A DNA stretch of 64,000 nucleotides from Phycisphaerales bacterium UBA854. Its GTDB lineage: Bacteria; Planctomycetota; Phycisphaerae; Phycisphaerales; SM1A02. The notes below the pieces were generated by a model. That model searched no databases, was not told where the DNA came from, and worked only from the letters and a program-made list of their open reading frames with translations. How positions within the stretch are numbered: position 1 is the first letter of the stretch; each line of letters begins with the position of its first letter. Below, piece after piece: positions 19,351-28,145 of the stretch. Position numbers and translations under genes: made by a program. The stretch is taken from the NCBI GenBank assembly GCA_002295885.1, contig DBGM01000045.1, forward strand, positions 72,734 through 136,733. Reading direction: 5' to 3'.

Positions 19351-20679
19351 ATGAACTTCTACCTCGAGACAATGCGGATGGGCCTGTGGAACCTTCGGTT
19401 GCACCTGCTGCGTTCGTGTCTGACCAGTCTCGGCATCATTCTCGGTGTGGCGGCGGTCATTCTGATGGTGTCAATCGGCGAAGGCAACAAGCAGGCCGCC
19501 CTGCGGGATATCCAGGAGCTCGGTGCGAACAACATCATCGTGCGATCGCAGAGGCCCCCGGAGTCGACTTCGGTCGGTTCGCAGCGTCGTTCGTTTCTTG
19601 TCAAGTACGGTCTGCTCGACGAGGATCTGTCCCGGATCCACAAGTTCATCCCCGATGCCCTTCAGGTGATCCCCCTCAAGACCGTCGGATCCGAGGTCTC
19701 GTACGAGCACCAGCGCATCACCAGTCAGACCTACGGGACGCTGCCCGAACTCGGCGAGGTGCTGAACCTCAATATCGCCGAGGGGCGGTATCTCTCGCCC
19801 CAGGATCAGGAGCTTCGTCGTCCGGTCGCGGTGATCGGCCATCGCGTCGCCGAACAGTTCTTCCGCCTCGAGAATCCCATCGGCAAGGAGATCAGGATTG
19901 ATCGTCGGGTCTTCACCGTCGTGGGGGTGCTGGGCCCGGTCGGCCTGTCCGGCGGTGCGGGTGGAGCGCTGGTCGGTCGCGATTTGAATCTGGATGTCCA
20001 TATTCCGCTGGGAACGGCGGAATCCGAGTTCGGCGATGTCGTGGTGCGACGGGTGTCGGGTTCGTTCTCCGGTGAGCAGATCCGGTATTCGGAGATCTAC
20101 GTGACCGTCGATTCCTCCGATGAAGTCATCGCGACATCCGAGCGCATTCGGAAGATCATGGACGCTTCCCACGCGGACCGCGGCGACGTCGAGCTGATCG
20201 TCCCCTGGGAATTGCTCGAGAACGTCAAGCGGACGACCTTCGCGATGAATCTCCTGCTCACCTCGATCGCGGCGATCAGTCTGCTGGTCGGCGGCATCGG
20301 AATCATGAACATCATGCTGGCGTCGGTCATCGAACGAACCCGCGAGATCGGCATTCGACGTGCCCTCGGAGCGACACGCAAGCACATCGTGTCACAGTTC
20401 CTGGTCGAAACTGGCACCTTGTCCGCGGTCGGCGGGCTGCTGGGCATCATTCTCGGAGTCAGCCTGTCCATCGCCGTCGCCCGAGTGCTTCCCTGGCTCC
20501 TTCAGCAACCGGCCTTCAAGCGCATGATCGAGACCGAGATCGCGTTCGAGACGCAGATCACGCCGTGGTCGATCATCGTATCGTTCCTGGTGGCTTCGTT
20601 GACCGGACTGGTCTTCGGGATCTATCCCGCGATCGTCGCATCCAAGCAGGATCCGATCGTCGCCCTGCGGCACGAGTAG
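19351..20679 (+). CDS. MacB/FtsX-type ABC transporter permease
   Basis: A 442-residue permease. An N-terminal membrane helix (SLGIILGVAAVILMVSIGEG, about 25-45) is followed by a large periplasmic MacB_PCD domain to about residue 290. The FtsX core with three membrane helices then ends in KQDPIVALRHE, a typical end for this family. It would partner an ABC ATPase and a periplasmic adaptor to export lipids, peptides or toxins, but no ATPase or adaptor gene is adjacent. The ATG at 19351 is chosen; a TTG at 19318 would add 11 non-conserved residues. Confidence 0.88.
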   Translation: MNFYLETMRMGLWNLRLHLLRSCLTSLGIILGVAAVILMVSIGEGNKQAALRDIQELGANNIIVRSQRPPESTSVGSQRRSFLVKYGLLDEDLSRIHKFIPDALQVIPLKTVGSEVSYEHQRITSQTYGTLPELGEVLNLNIAEGRYLSPQDQELRRPVAVIGHRVAEQFFRLENPIGKEIRIDRRVFTVVGVLGPVGLSGGAGGALVGRDLNLDVHIPLGTAESEFGDVVVRRVSGSFSGEQIRYSEIYVTVDSSDEVIATSERIRKIMDASHADRGDVELIVPWELLENVKRTTFAMNLLLTSIAAISLLVGGIGIMNIMLASVIERTREIGIRRALGATRKHIVSQFLVETGTLSAVGGLLGIILGVSLSIAVARVLPWLLQQPAFKRMIETEIAFETQITPWSIIVSFLVASLTGLVFGIYPAIVASKQDPIVALRHE

Positions 20680-20681
20680 GA

Positions 20682-21665
20682 CTATGGTGCCGCGGAGGGC
20701 TTCGTCGGCTTGGGAGCGGTCTCCCGACTTCGCAGCTGTTCGGACAGCGGCACCGAGACAAAGATGTCATCCTGCTGGTACGACAGAGTTCGGCGACCGC
20801 CGCTTCCGGTAGGCGGGACCGGACGGAAGTCATAGCCTTCCAGTTGACGCTGGATGAAGTCCGGGGCGCGAATGATCAGATTGCCGCGATAGGATTCGAT
20901 GGTGGCCCATTCGCCACCGTTCCGTCGCCAGGCCTCCGGTTCGATGAAGGTCGTGATGAGGGTGATCAGTTCCTCGATCCGATCCTCCTCTGAGGTGGGT
21001 GCGAGCGAACCGCCTCCGCCTCCAGCACCTCCGCCGCCACCGAGTCCACCGCCGCGGCCGCCACCGCCGCCACCGCCGATGCCGCCGCCACCGCCGAATC
21101 CGCCACCGCCGAGCCCGCCGGCGCCGCCGCCGAAGTTGCCCAGATCAAGGGTGGGGGCGTTGTCGAAGTCGGGGATCTCGAGAATCAGGCTTTCGACGTT
21201 GTACAGCTTCAGGTGCTGGGCGGACGATCGTCCCAGACGTTCCTTGGCGCCAATTTCGAGCATGCCCTGACGCAGCTGCCAGGTGTACTCCCGGCCTTCG
21301 TCGGAGCACTGTTCGAGCACCCGCTGGAGAAGATTGAGCGCCGGCGTTCGTTCGGCGTCGAGGGTGATGGTCTGTTCGGGATCCAGTCCGAGCACCTCGC
21401 GGTCGCTCTGCCAGTAGATCACCGTCTGGACGTCGAGCAGTGTGCCGAGGAACTCCATGACCTGCTTGAGTTCGGTCTGGTTGAACTCCACGGTGACGTC
21501 GGTGTAGACCAGTTTGCCGAGGATGACCGCTTCGGCCGCTCGCACGGCGGGATCCTTCTTGAACGAAGGTGTCTGCGCGGAGGATGCGGGGCGGTCAGTG
21601 ATCAGCAGGCATCCGATCAGGAGGCACGTGCTGACAAGCGTCTTGGCGAGGGGTGACGTTCGCAT
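20682..21665 (-). CDS. Exported glycine-rich protein with secretin/STN-like domain
   Basis: A 327-residue protein with a signal peptide (about 1-30). Residues about 50-130 (VYTDVTVEFNQTELKQVMEF, then TITLDAERTPALNLLQRVL and YTWQLRQGMLEIG) resemble the short N-terminal domains found in secretins and TonB receptors. A run of about 50 residues that is almost all Gly follows (about 175-225), then a second alpha/beta unit (ITLITTFIEPEAWRRNGGEW, LIIRAPDFIQRQLEGY) that again looks like a secretin N-domain. There is no beta-barrel. It could be a periplasmic scaffold of a secretion or pilus system, but that is inferred. It ends 2 nt from the convergent permease. Confidence 0.75.
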   Translation of the reverse strand: MRTSPLAKTLVSTCLLIGCLLITDRPASSAQTPSFKKDPAVRAAEAVILGKLVYTDVTVEFNQTELKQVMEFLGTLLDVQTVIYWQSDREVLGLDPEQTITLDAERTPALNLLQRVLEQCSDEGREYTWQLRQGMLEIGAKERLGRSSAQHLKLYNVESLILEIPDFDNAPTLDLGNFGGGAGGLGGGGFGGGGGIGGGGGGGRGGGLGGGGGAGGGGGSLAPTSEEDRIEELITLITTFIEPEAWRRNGGEWATIESYRGNLIIRAPDFIQRQLEGYDFRPVPPTGSGGRRTLSYQQDDIFVSVPLSEQLRSRETAPKPTKPSAAP

Positions 21666-21674
21666 AACTTGGAT

Positions 21675-23438
21675 TCAGTATAGCCCTCGATCACCCCGGA
21701 TCACGTGGGAATCCTCGGGCATCGCGGCCAACGTCTGCGAGAGGGTCACCATGGCCAGTGCCTGGGCGATGGTGGGCATTCGGGAATCCCAGGGTGCCAT
21801 CCGGATCCCGCCCCGTACCCGCCGCGCAGATCGATGCAGCGACGCATCGGCGGATTCCATCTGCAGTTGAAGCAGGAACCGGGTCGCCATCGAAAGACGG
21901 CCCGCCTGTTCCGGACGCGATTCCGTTCCGACCGGGTCCAGTTCCTGCAGCATGTCCGGCATCGATGCGAACACCCGAAGCGAGCGCGCCGTCACATCGG
22001 GGACGGAATCACCCAGCACCACGCCACCGGCGAGCTCTGGACCGAACCGGTCGTCGTTCGGTGGCACCTGTCGATCGAGTACGACATCGCGCAGGGTGCG
22101 CAAGGCCGCATCGTCGGGTTCCGCGTCGCAGGTCGGCATCTCGAATTCGGCCCAGGCGATCCACGGCAGGAGGGACACCTGCCGGGCAGGGTCCGTGTTC
22201 TCCCAGGCGTGGTCGATGATCGATCGGGCGAGGTCGCAGTCGTTCCCGGTGGGGTGCCGGAGCAGGACGAATCCGATGAAGGCCAGATCCTGGTTCGACG
22301 GGAGTGCATCCACTTCGATCGCGGTCCGGATCCGCCTCCGCAGTTCGCTGCGTTGCGCGGCGATCATCGGTTCGAGTCGTTCCGGATCGATCGACCGATT
22401 GGTCTCCATGGCCAGCAGCAGGGCCGCGGCCTCGCCGATCGTGATATTTGTCTCCTCGTCCCGTTCCACCAGTGCCACGAGGATGGCGGCGGCGGCGTCG
22501 GAGGCCCGATCGCGCATCGGCTGATCCAGACGTTCGATGGCAGCCAGTCGTCCGAGGGCCCAGGCCGTCACCGCCTGATCACGCAGGGGGGCGACGACGG
22601 GATCGAAGCGATCCCGTGCGGGCTCGTAGTTTCCCATCAGGCCCAGCGGCTCGTCGCCGGGCCACAGTCGTCCCTCGACGTGCGCAAGGAGCGCATCCAG
22701 TGCACTGACGAGATCGGACCGGGTCGGATTTGACGGTGGATGCTGCATCGCACCGGCCGACACGACCTGCGGGGGTTCGTCAGGAGCAGGTTGGGCGATG
22801 TCGATCGTCTGGAACCGGTATGCGGCGACGTCGTTTCGCGACAGGGTGTCGCGCAGTCCCGACGACAGACCCATGGTCAGGGCCATGCCGTCGAGCATGG
22901 AGCTGTCGGCCCATCGGTTCATGTTCCGCATCCGACTGGGATACCGGACGGTCCACTGGTCCTTGATGCGCAGGGCCAGTCCGTGTCGAAGCGGATGGAT
23001 GTCGTCCCTGAACTCCTCGGGATCGCTTCCGATCAGCGGCTGCATCGGACCGGCGAACTCGAGCTCCACCGTCAGTCGGGCCCCGAGCTCCTTCCGGATC
23101 GCTTCCGGAACCGATGCGACGGCCGGATCGGCGAGTACCTCACGCAGCGCGCGTTGGGCGGCGAGATGGAGCATCCGGTTCTCGCTCGACTTCGCACTTC
23201 CCGTACCGACGAGCCGTCCACCCTGGCGCAGCATGATGCTGCAGCCGGACGCATGGTCGATCGGGACGGTCGGGGATTCGCGAGGAACCGAGAAGTCCGT
23301 GACCCATTCCCGCACTTCGTACCAGGCCTCGACGGACTGGTCGATGCTGGGAATGGGGTCGCGCCCCCAGGCGTCCGGTCCGGAGGATCCGAAGAGGATC
23401 ATGATGGCGAGCAGGCGAAATGATCTGATGCGGGTCAT
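21675..23438 (-). CDS. Large exported protein, possible AMMECR1-like N-domain
   Basis: About 587 residues from the ATG at 23438, chosen because MTRIRSFRLLAIMILFGSS looks like a signal peptide; longer in-frame starts would hide it. Residues about 60-180 (RALREVLADPAVASVPEAIR, ARLTVELEFAGPMQPL, RHGLALRIKDQWTVRYPSRM) vaguely resemble the AMMECR1 fold, but the signature is incomplete. The rest is helical repeats with an alpha/alpha look. The gene is followed 9 nt later by the STN-like protein, so they are likely one operon. The function is unknown. Confidence 0.65.
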   Translation of the reverse strand: MTRIRSFRLLAIMILFGSSGPDAWGRDPIPSIDQSVEAWYEVREWVTDFSVPRESPTVPIDHASGCSIMLRQGGRLVGTGSAKSSENRMLHLAAQRALREVLADPAVASVPEAIRKELGARLTVELEFAGPMQPLIGSDPEEFRDDIHPLRHGLALRIKDQWTVRYPSRMRNMNRWADSSMLDGMALTMGLSSGLRDTLSRNDVAAYRFQTIDIAQPAPDEPPQVVSAGAMQHPPSNPTRSDLVSALDALLAHVEGRLWPGDEPLGLMGNYEPARDRFDPVVAPLRDQAVTAWALGRLAAIERLDQPMRDRASDAAAAILVALVERDEETNITIGEAAALLLAMETNRSIDPERLEPMIAAQRSELRRRIRTAIEVDALPSNQDLAFIGFVLLRHPTGNDCDLARSIIDHAWENTDPARQVSLLPWIAWAEFEMPTCDAEPDDAALRTLRDVVLDRQVPPNDDRFGPELAGGVVLGDSVPDVTARSLRVFASMPDMLQELDPVGTESRPEQAGRLSMATRFLLQLQMESADASLHRSARRVRGGIRMAPWDSRMPTIAQALAMVTLSQTLAAMPEDSHVIRGDRGLY

Positions 23439-23608
23439 GCGGTCTGTATCGATCGTGGGGGGGGCAGGAAGGGGGACATCATCCCATATTCCCGACAAGG
23501 ATGGAGTTTTTCCCTCGCACGGGCCCAGCATCGGCGCATGGTGAACCTGTTCCGGGAGGAAATGCCGCACGGCACCGGAAGGACACCTGAAGACGAGGGG
23601 GACCAGTC

Positions 23609-23695
23609 ATGCATCTGCAGGCACTCATGGAGTTGACCAGCCATCGCCGGAAGCTCGCGATCCTGACGATCCTCACCTTCATCGTGCTGTGCTGA
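23609..23695 (+). CDS. Possible 28-residue membrane peptide
   Basis: ATG at 23609 and TGA at 23693-23695, with GAGGGGG at 23595-23601 in front at a 7-nt spacing. The peptide has a hydrophilic start (MHLQALMELTSHRRK) followed by a hydrophobic stretch ending in Cys (LAILTILTFIVLC). It lies between divergent genes and just upstream of a strong terminator hairpin, so it has the layout of a short transcription unit. There is no family support, and it may be a chance frame. Confidence 0.35.
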   Translation: MHLQALMELTSHRRKLAILTILTFIVLC

Positions 23696-23729
23696 ACACC
23701 GATCTTCGTGGTTTGGGGGAAGAGAAGAG

Positions 23730-23761
23730 ACAGCCCGCGACGCCTGAGCGTCGCGGGCTGT
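23730..23761. terminator. Strong bidirectional hairpin terminator
   Basis: A perfect 14-bp GC-rich stem: ACAGCCCGCGACGC at 23730-23743 and GCGTCGCGGGCTGT at 23748-23761, with loop CTGA. The plus strand continues TCTTTGG and the minus strand TCTCTTCTC. It would end rpsA transcription from the right and any transcript (such as that of the small peptide) from the left. Confidence 0.88.
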
Positions 23762-23786
23762 TCTTTGGTCGGATTCGCACCGAGGA

Positions 23787-25529
23787 TCAGAATTCGATCT
23801 TGTCGGTGCCCATGGCTCCGTGGTCGTCCATGCCGCCGCGCGACGGCAGGTCCATCCTGGGATCGGAGCCGCCGGAGTCCATGCCCTTCTCCTCCTGAGC
23901 ATCGCCCCATTTGGCTCGCTTCAGGCTGAGGCCGATCTTGCGATCGGAGGTATCGACCCGGAGGATCTTGACGTCCACCTTGTCGTTGGGCTTGACCACG
24001 TCCTGCGGATCCTCGACCTTCTCGTCGGAAAGTTCGGAGATGTGCAGCAGTCCTTCGAGCCCTTCTTCCAGTTCGACGAACACGCCGAAGTTGGTGATCT
24101 TGGTGACCGTGCCGTGCACGACCATGCCGGGCTTGTAGGCGTCCGGAATCGCGGTCGCCCAGGGGTCCTCCGTCAGCTGCTTCACGCCGAGGCCGACGCG
24201 CTGCTTGTTCTGGTCGATGTCCAGAACGACGCACTCCACGGTGTCGCCCTTCTTGTACTTCTCGTTGGCGTGGGAGATCTTCTCCGTCCAGGACATATCC
24301 GAGACGTGAAGAAGGCCGTCGATGCCGGGCTCGATCTCGATGAAGGTGCCGTAGTTGGTGAGATTCCGGACCTGTCCCTCGATGATCGTTCCGGGCGGGT
24401 AGCGCTCGGCGACGAGTTCCCAGGGGTTGACCTCGGTCTGCTTGATGCCGAGCGAGATCTCGTGCTTCTCGGGATTGATGTCGAGAACGACGACTTCGAT
24501 CTCCTCGCCGACGTTGACCAGTTCGCTGGGATGGTTGATCCGCTTGGTCCAGGACATCTCGGAGATGTGGACGAGGCCCTCGATGCCCTGGGCCAGTTCC
24601 ACGAAGGCTCCGTAGCTGACGAGGCTGACGACCTTGCCGGAGACGCGTTCGTTGATCGGGAACCGATCCTCGACGCCGTCCCAGGGGGAGGGCTCCATCT
24701 GCTTGAGTCCCAGGGCGATCTTCTCCTTCTCCTGGTCGATCTTGAGGATCTTGACCTCGATCTCGTCTCCCACCTTGCAGACTTCGCTCGGGTGGTTGAC
24801 GCGGCCCCAGCTCATGTCCGTGATGTGGAGCAGGCCGTCGATGCCGCCGAGGTCCACGAAGGCGCCGAAGTCGGCGATGTTGGTGACCGTGCCCTTGATG
24901 GTCTCGTTCTCGTTGATCGAGCCCATCAGCTTGTCCTTGGCCTCCGCCCGCTCACGCTCGATGAGCTTGCGGCGGCTGATGACGATGTTGCGTCGCTCCT
25001 CGTCGATCTTGAGGATCTCGGCCCGGACCATCTTGCCGATGAAGATGCCGATGTCGCTGGGACGACGGATGTCGACCTGCGATGCGGGCAGGAACACCGG
25101 AACTCCGATGTCCACCAGCAGGCCGCCCTTGATCTTGCGGGTGGCCTTGCCTTCGATGATGTCGCCTTCCTTGTTCGAATCGAGGATGCGTTCCCAACCT
25201 CGGATTCGGTCGGCCTTGCGCTTGGAAAGCTTGATGATTCCGGATTCGTCCTCGAGGTCCTCCAGGAGCACCTCGATCTCGTCTCCGTTCTTGAGCTCGT
25301 CGAAGTTCTCGAACTCGATCTTGTTGACGAGTCCCTCTGATTTCAGACCGACATCGATGACGGCGTCGTCGCCGGCCTTGCCGACGATCTTGCCGGTGAG
25401 GATCTTGCCTCGCCGGTACTGCTGGATTTCCGTGGCGAGGAGGGCCTCCATGTCGGTGTCCATGACGCCGGTTGCGTCGATGGCGGCTTCCTCGAGGCCG
25501 ATGTCGGCGATGAGATTGTGATCAACCAT
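23787..25529 (-). CDS. rpsA: Small ribosomal subunit protein bS1
   Basis: A 580-residue S1 protein with six S1 (OB-fold) RNA-binding repeats from about residue 35 to 550. The two N-terminal repeats are divergent and ribosome-binding. The last four are regular, with the pattern GxFVxLxxGIxGLLHISxMSW (for example GIDGLLHITDMSW, GIEGLVHISEMSW, GIDGLLHVSDMSW, GLEGLLHISEL). It helps mRNA binding during initiation. The C-terminus is a Gly/Asp/Met-rich tail. A terminator follows 26 nt later. The unusually long leader before the ATG (about 140 nt to the putative -10) could allow autoregulation. Confidence 0.96.
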   Translation of the reverse strand: MVDHNLIADIGLEEAAIDATGVMDTDMEALLATEIQQYRRGKILTGKIVGKAGDDAVIDVGLKSEGLVNKIEFENFDELKNGDEIEVLLEDLEDESGIIKLSKRKADRIRGWERILDSNKEGDIIEGKATRKIKGGLLVDIGVPVFLPASQVDIRRPSDIGIFIGKMVRAEILKIDEERRNIVISRRKLIERERAEAKDKLMGSINENETIKGTVTNIADFGAFVDLGGIDGLLHITDMSWGRVNHPSEVCKVGDEIEVKILKIDQEKEKIALGLKQMEPSPWDGVEDRFPINERVSGKVVSLVSYGAFVELAQGIEGLVHISEMSWTKRINHPSELVNVGEEIEVVVLDINPEKHEISLGIKQTEVNPWELVAERYPPGTIIEGQVRNLTNYGTFIEIEPGIDGLLHVSDMSWTEKISHANEKYKKGDTVECVVLDIDQNKQRVGLGVKQLTEDPWATAIPDAYKPGMVVHGTVTKITNFGVFVELEEGLEGLLHISELSDEKVEDPQDVVKPNDKVDVKILRVDTSDRKIGLSLKRAKWGDAQEEKGMDSGGSDPRMDLPSRGGMDDHGAMGTDKIEF

Positions 25530-25669
25530 GATGGTGTGGTGCGACGGGACGGGCGGAGGGCTGCGCGTCGCGGGACGCAGGGTTGAGGACCGGGTCGGAG
25601 CTCGAGACCCCGGCTCGTTGCCGGGTGACCATCGCGAGGCCGACGGGGTTCCGCCGTCGTGAATCGAGC

Positions 25670-25693
25670 AGTATAGCCGTTCCCCGGGGGAAC
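25670..25693 (-). promoter_or_regulatory. Putative rpsA promoter -10 and palindrome
   Basis: On the minus strand, TATACT (25675-25670) is a good -10 hexamer. A 15-nt palindrome, GTTCCCC-G-GGGGAAC (25679-25693), occupies the spacer where a -35-proximal regulator or a hairpin might act. No good -35 is visible. This is a weak regulatory call. Confidence 0.35.
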
Positions 25694-25714
25694 TGAAGGG
25701 GGAGCACCCCCTGC

Positions 25715-27130
25715 TCAGGACGTCATTTCGGGCTTGGGAGCCCCCTGGAGCCCTCTGGCGAGGATGACGAACCCGGTTGCGCCCAGCACGATGAGGATCA
25801 GAGCCACGCTAAACACGATCCACCCGGTTGGATCGGTGCTCAGGAGGGCTTCGTAAACGAGCACCCCGAGGAAGGGAGCCAGCAGGCCCCGAATGCCCGT
25901 CAGGGTGACGTGGACTCCCATGTAGCTCGAGGAGTTGGCCACGTTGGAGAAGTCGTGGTGTCCGAGATTCCATGCGAGGACACCACCCCCGAACGCGATT
26001 CCCCGGATGATCGCGGCGATCCACAGTCCCGCCAGCCATCCGGTTCCGACACTGATGACGAGGATCAAGGTCGTGACCACGAAGACCCAGGAATGGACGG
26101 ATCGGAATCGAATGATGTGGACCCGGTCGAGAAAGCTCGACCAGAAGGGGATCGACAGCGGCATGACGAGAATCGGAATCGTGGTCATGATCGCGATGGC
26201 CTGGACGTAGTCCATGTCGTAGATGCTCGTCAGCACGATGATCAGCGGAGCGGTGATCATCATGTTTCCGGTCCCCAGCAGGAACTGGCAGATCATGAAG
26301 CGCAGGTAGCCGAGATCGCTTCGCAGCAGTCGGATCATCTGCAGCGGATTGATGGAGGGACGGAGCGGATCCTCGGTCTCGTCCATGCGCCGCTCTTCGC
26401 GCAGCATGGCGGCGTGTCCCCGCATGCGCACCCGGCTGTAGACCATCGTGCCGAGGAAGCCGATGACCGCGGCCGCCGGATAGGCCCAGTGGTACGCCTC
26501 CTGGTTCCAGTCCATCAGGGCGCCGATGGCCCAGCTGATCCCCGCCAGCACCAGCGCCTGGATCGTGGCGAGCTTGCCCGCCATTCTGGCCCGTGCGACC
26601 CGCGGGTAGTTCGCAGCCCAGACCGTCGAACGCAGGGTGATCACGCCCGACCAGCACACCCGGGCGCCGACCACACCCCCCACGAACAGCCACATGCCGA
26701 GATGATCCGCGGAAGCGATCGCGGGCAGGATCGTGCAGAGTCCGCACGCGATCTGGAGGATCACCAGGAGCCGGATCTTGTGCCGACCGTGGCTCAGGGC
26801 CGCCCATGCGAAGCTCAGCATGTTGGCGATGGCGCCCAGCCCCGTCAGCAGGGCCACCACCAGGTTGAGCAGTTCGTCCGAGACGATGCCCTCGTACAGT
26901 TTCTTGACGATCACGCCGACGACCCCGCCCTCCAGAACCCCCGTCATGACCGGTAGGAGGGCCCACGCGGGGAGTTCACGGGCGTAGATCGCACGTGAAA
27001 GGTACGGCATGCTTTCGGGTAGGAAGGATTTGATCGCCGATCGTCCCGCTTGCAGCGGATTCAGATGGCGGGGACGCATTTCAGGCACGCCGTCTCCTTG
27101 ATCGTCTGTGCCACTCGATGGGTCTTTCAT
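25715..27130 (-). CDS. MFS-type membrane transporter
   Basis: About 471 residues from the ATG at 27130; a longer start at 27178 is also in frame. I count 10-12 hydrophobic helices (for example VVALLTGLGAIANMLSFAWA, GLWIAAIIRGIAFGGGVLAW). A cytoplasmic loop at about 235-285 carries RMRGHAAMLREERRMDETED, and the second half repeats the topology. This fits the major facilitator fold, but no substrate motif is clear. It is transcribed toward rpsA, and a GGGGG-AGCA-CCCCC hairpin (25698-25711) lies just past its stop. Confidence 0.82.
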   Translation of the reverse strand: MKDPSSGTDDQGDGVPEMRPRHLNPLQAGRSAIKSFLPESMPYLSRAIYARELPAWALLPVMTGVLEGGVVGVIVKKLYEGIVSDELLNLVVALLTGLGAIANMLSFAWAALSHGRHKIRLLVILQIACGLCTILPAIASADHLGMWLFVGGVVGARVCWSGVITLRSTVWAANYPRVARARMAGKLATIQALVLAGISWAIGALMDWNQEAYHWAYPAAAVIGFLGTMVYSRVRMRGHAAMLREERRMDETEDPLRPSINPLQMIRLLRSDLGYLRFMICQFLLGTGNMMITAPLIIVLTSIYDMDYVQAIAIMTTIPILVMPLSIPFWSSFLDRVHIIRFRSVHSWVFVVTTLILVISVGTGWLAGLWIAAIIRGIAFGGGVLAWNLGHHDFSNVANSSSYMGVHVTLTGIRGLLAPFLGVLVYEALLSTDPTGWIVFSVALILIVLGATGFVILARGLQGAPKPEMTS

Positions 27131-27531
27131 CCTGGAATGACGTTGGGGTGCGGTTCGAAGGGGCACTGTAGCGTGCAACCATCCGGAATGCCTTCAAATC
27201 CTCCGGAAAGCGTCCCCTCCATCCGGCCGGCCGAAGAACTTCCGAATCATTCAGCCCGACGCCGATCGACGTGGTATTGTTCAGCGTGACGACCGTGCGT
27301 TCCACGGGTTCGTCAATCGTTACGGGATCTTGCTCGTTCCTGCTTAATCCCACGGGATCGTCGTGCACGCGTCGATGGTCACGCCTCCCCCGAACCGGGT
27401 GTGTGGAAGGCCGGGAACGTCGAGTCGCGAGCCCACTTTGAACTGGGGTTCGAGCACTGACCCGGACGAGCGGTCGGCATCTCCGGATGACCGGTCGTGA
27501 CGAGCCCGTTGGAACGCACGGTCGTCGTGCG
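27131..27531. other. Gene-free stretch of about 400 bases
   Basis: Between the start of the transporter and the end of the HIT gene I see no convincing gene, RNA or repeat. The only structure is a 7-bp hairpin at 27514-27532 (ACGCACG with CGTGCGT, loop GTCGT) immediately after the HIT stop, a possible weak terminator. The rest may hold the transporter promoter. Confidence 0.5.
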
Positions 27532-28044
27532 TCAGGGTTCCGTTCGCAGCAGCCGGGTCATCTCCTCGAGGCTGGCGGGAATGACCCGGGTGCCGCCGGT
27601 GGTGGTCATGAAGTTGGTGTCGCCTTCCCAGCGGGGCACCAGATGGGCATGCAGATGCCCCGGAATGCCGGCTCCCGCCGCACGCCCCTGATTGATGCCG
27701 AAGTTGACGCCGTGCGGTTGCAGCGTGCGCTGCAGCAGCTCGGTGGCATGCTCGACCAGAGCCCAGAAGGCGGCTCGTTGTGCAGGTTCGTAGTCGAGGA
27801 TGCCGGGACGTCCTTCGCCCAGTGCCACCAGCAGATGTCCGTTGGCGTAGGGATACCGGTTCAGCAGGATCATCCCGTGTTCGTTGCGGTGCACGACATG
27901 ATTGACCTCGTCCTGCTCCGGGGTGGACCAGTAGGCTTCGAGGAAGTGCTGTCGTTCCGCCGACCGGGTCGCGTCGTCCGCGGCGTCGTCACAGTCCTTC
28001 AGATAGGCGAGTCGCCAGGGGGCCCAGAGTGCGCGGTGGTCCAT
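27532..28044 (-). CDS. HIT-family hydrolase (Ap4A phosphorylase-like)
   Basis: About 170 residues from the ATG at 28044 (MDHRALWAPWRLAYL, the usual N-terminus of this subgroup). The histidine triad is GHLHAHLVPRW (about 133-143), where the middle His is the nucleophile. The NRYPYANGHLLVALGEG block also belongs to the family. Members hydrolyse or phosphorolyse dinucleotides such as Ap4A; the real substrate here is inferred. It is divergent from the ABC-F gene with about 100 nt between. Confidence 0.9.
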   Translation of the reverse strand: MDHRALWAPWRLAYLKDCDDAADDATRSAERQHFLEAYWSTPEQDEVNHVVHRNEHGMILLNRYPYANGHLLVALGEGRPGILDYEPAQRAAFWALVEHATELLQRTLQPHGVNFGINQGRAAGAGIPGHLHAHLVPRWEGDTNFMTTTGGTRVIPASLEEMTRLLRTEP

Positions 28045-28145
28045 GGGATGTGGTTCCGTGGTGGGGTGGTGTTGCCCCCACAGGATAGGCCGCCTCACCG
28101 GGTGGTCCAAGGGGGACGCGGTCCGACCGGTACACTGGGCGGCCC

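Noticed and set aside
21003..21140. GC-rich repetitive sequence that could be mistaken for a repeat array or CRISPR
   Set aside because: It simply encodes the Gly run of the STN-like protein; there are no regular repeat and spacer units.
27081..27368. A minus-strand frame of 95 residues in the gene-free stretch
   Set aside because: It overlaps the start of the transporter gene, shows no family features and has no ribosome-binding site I can see.
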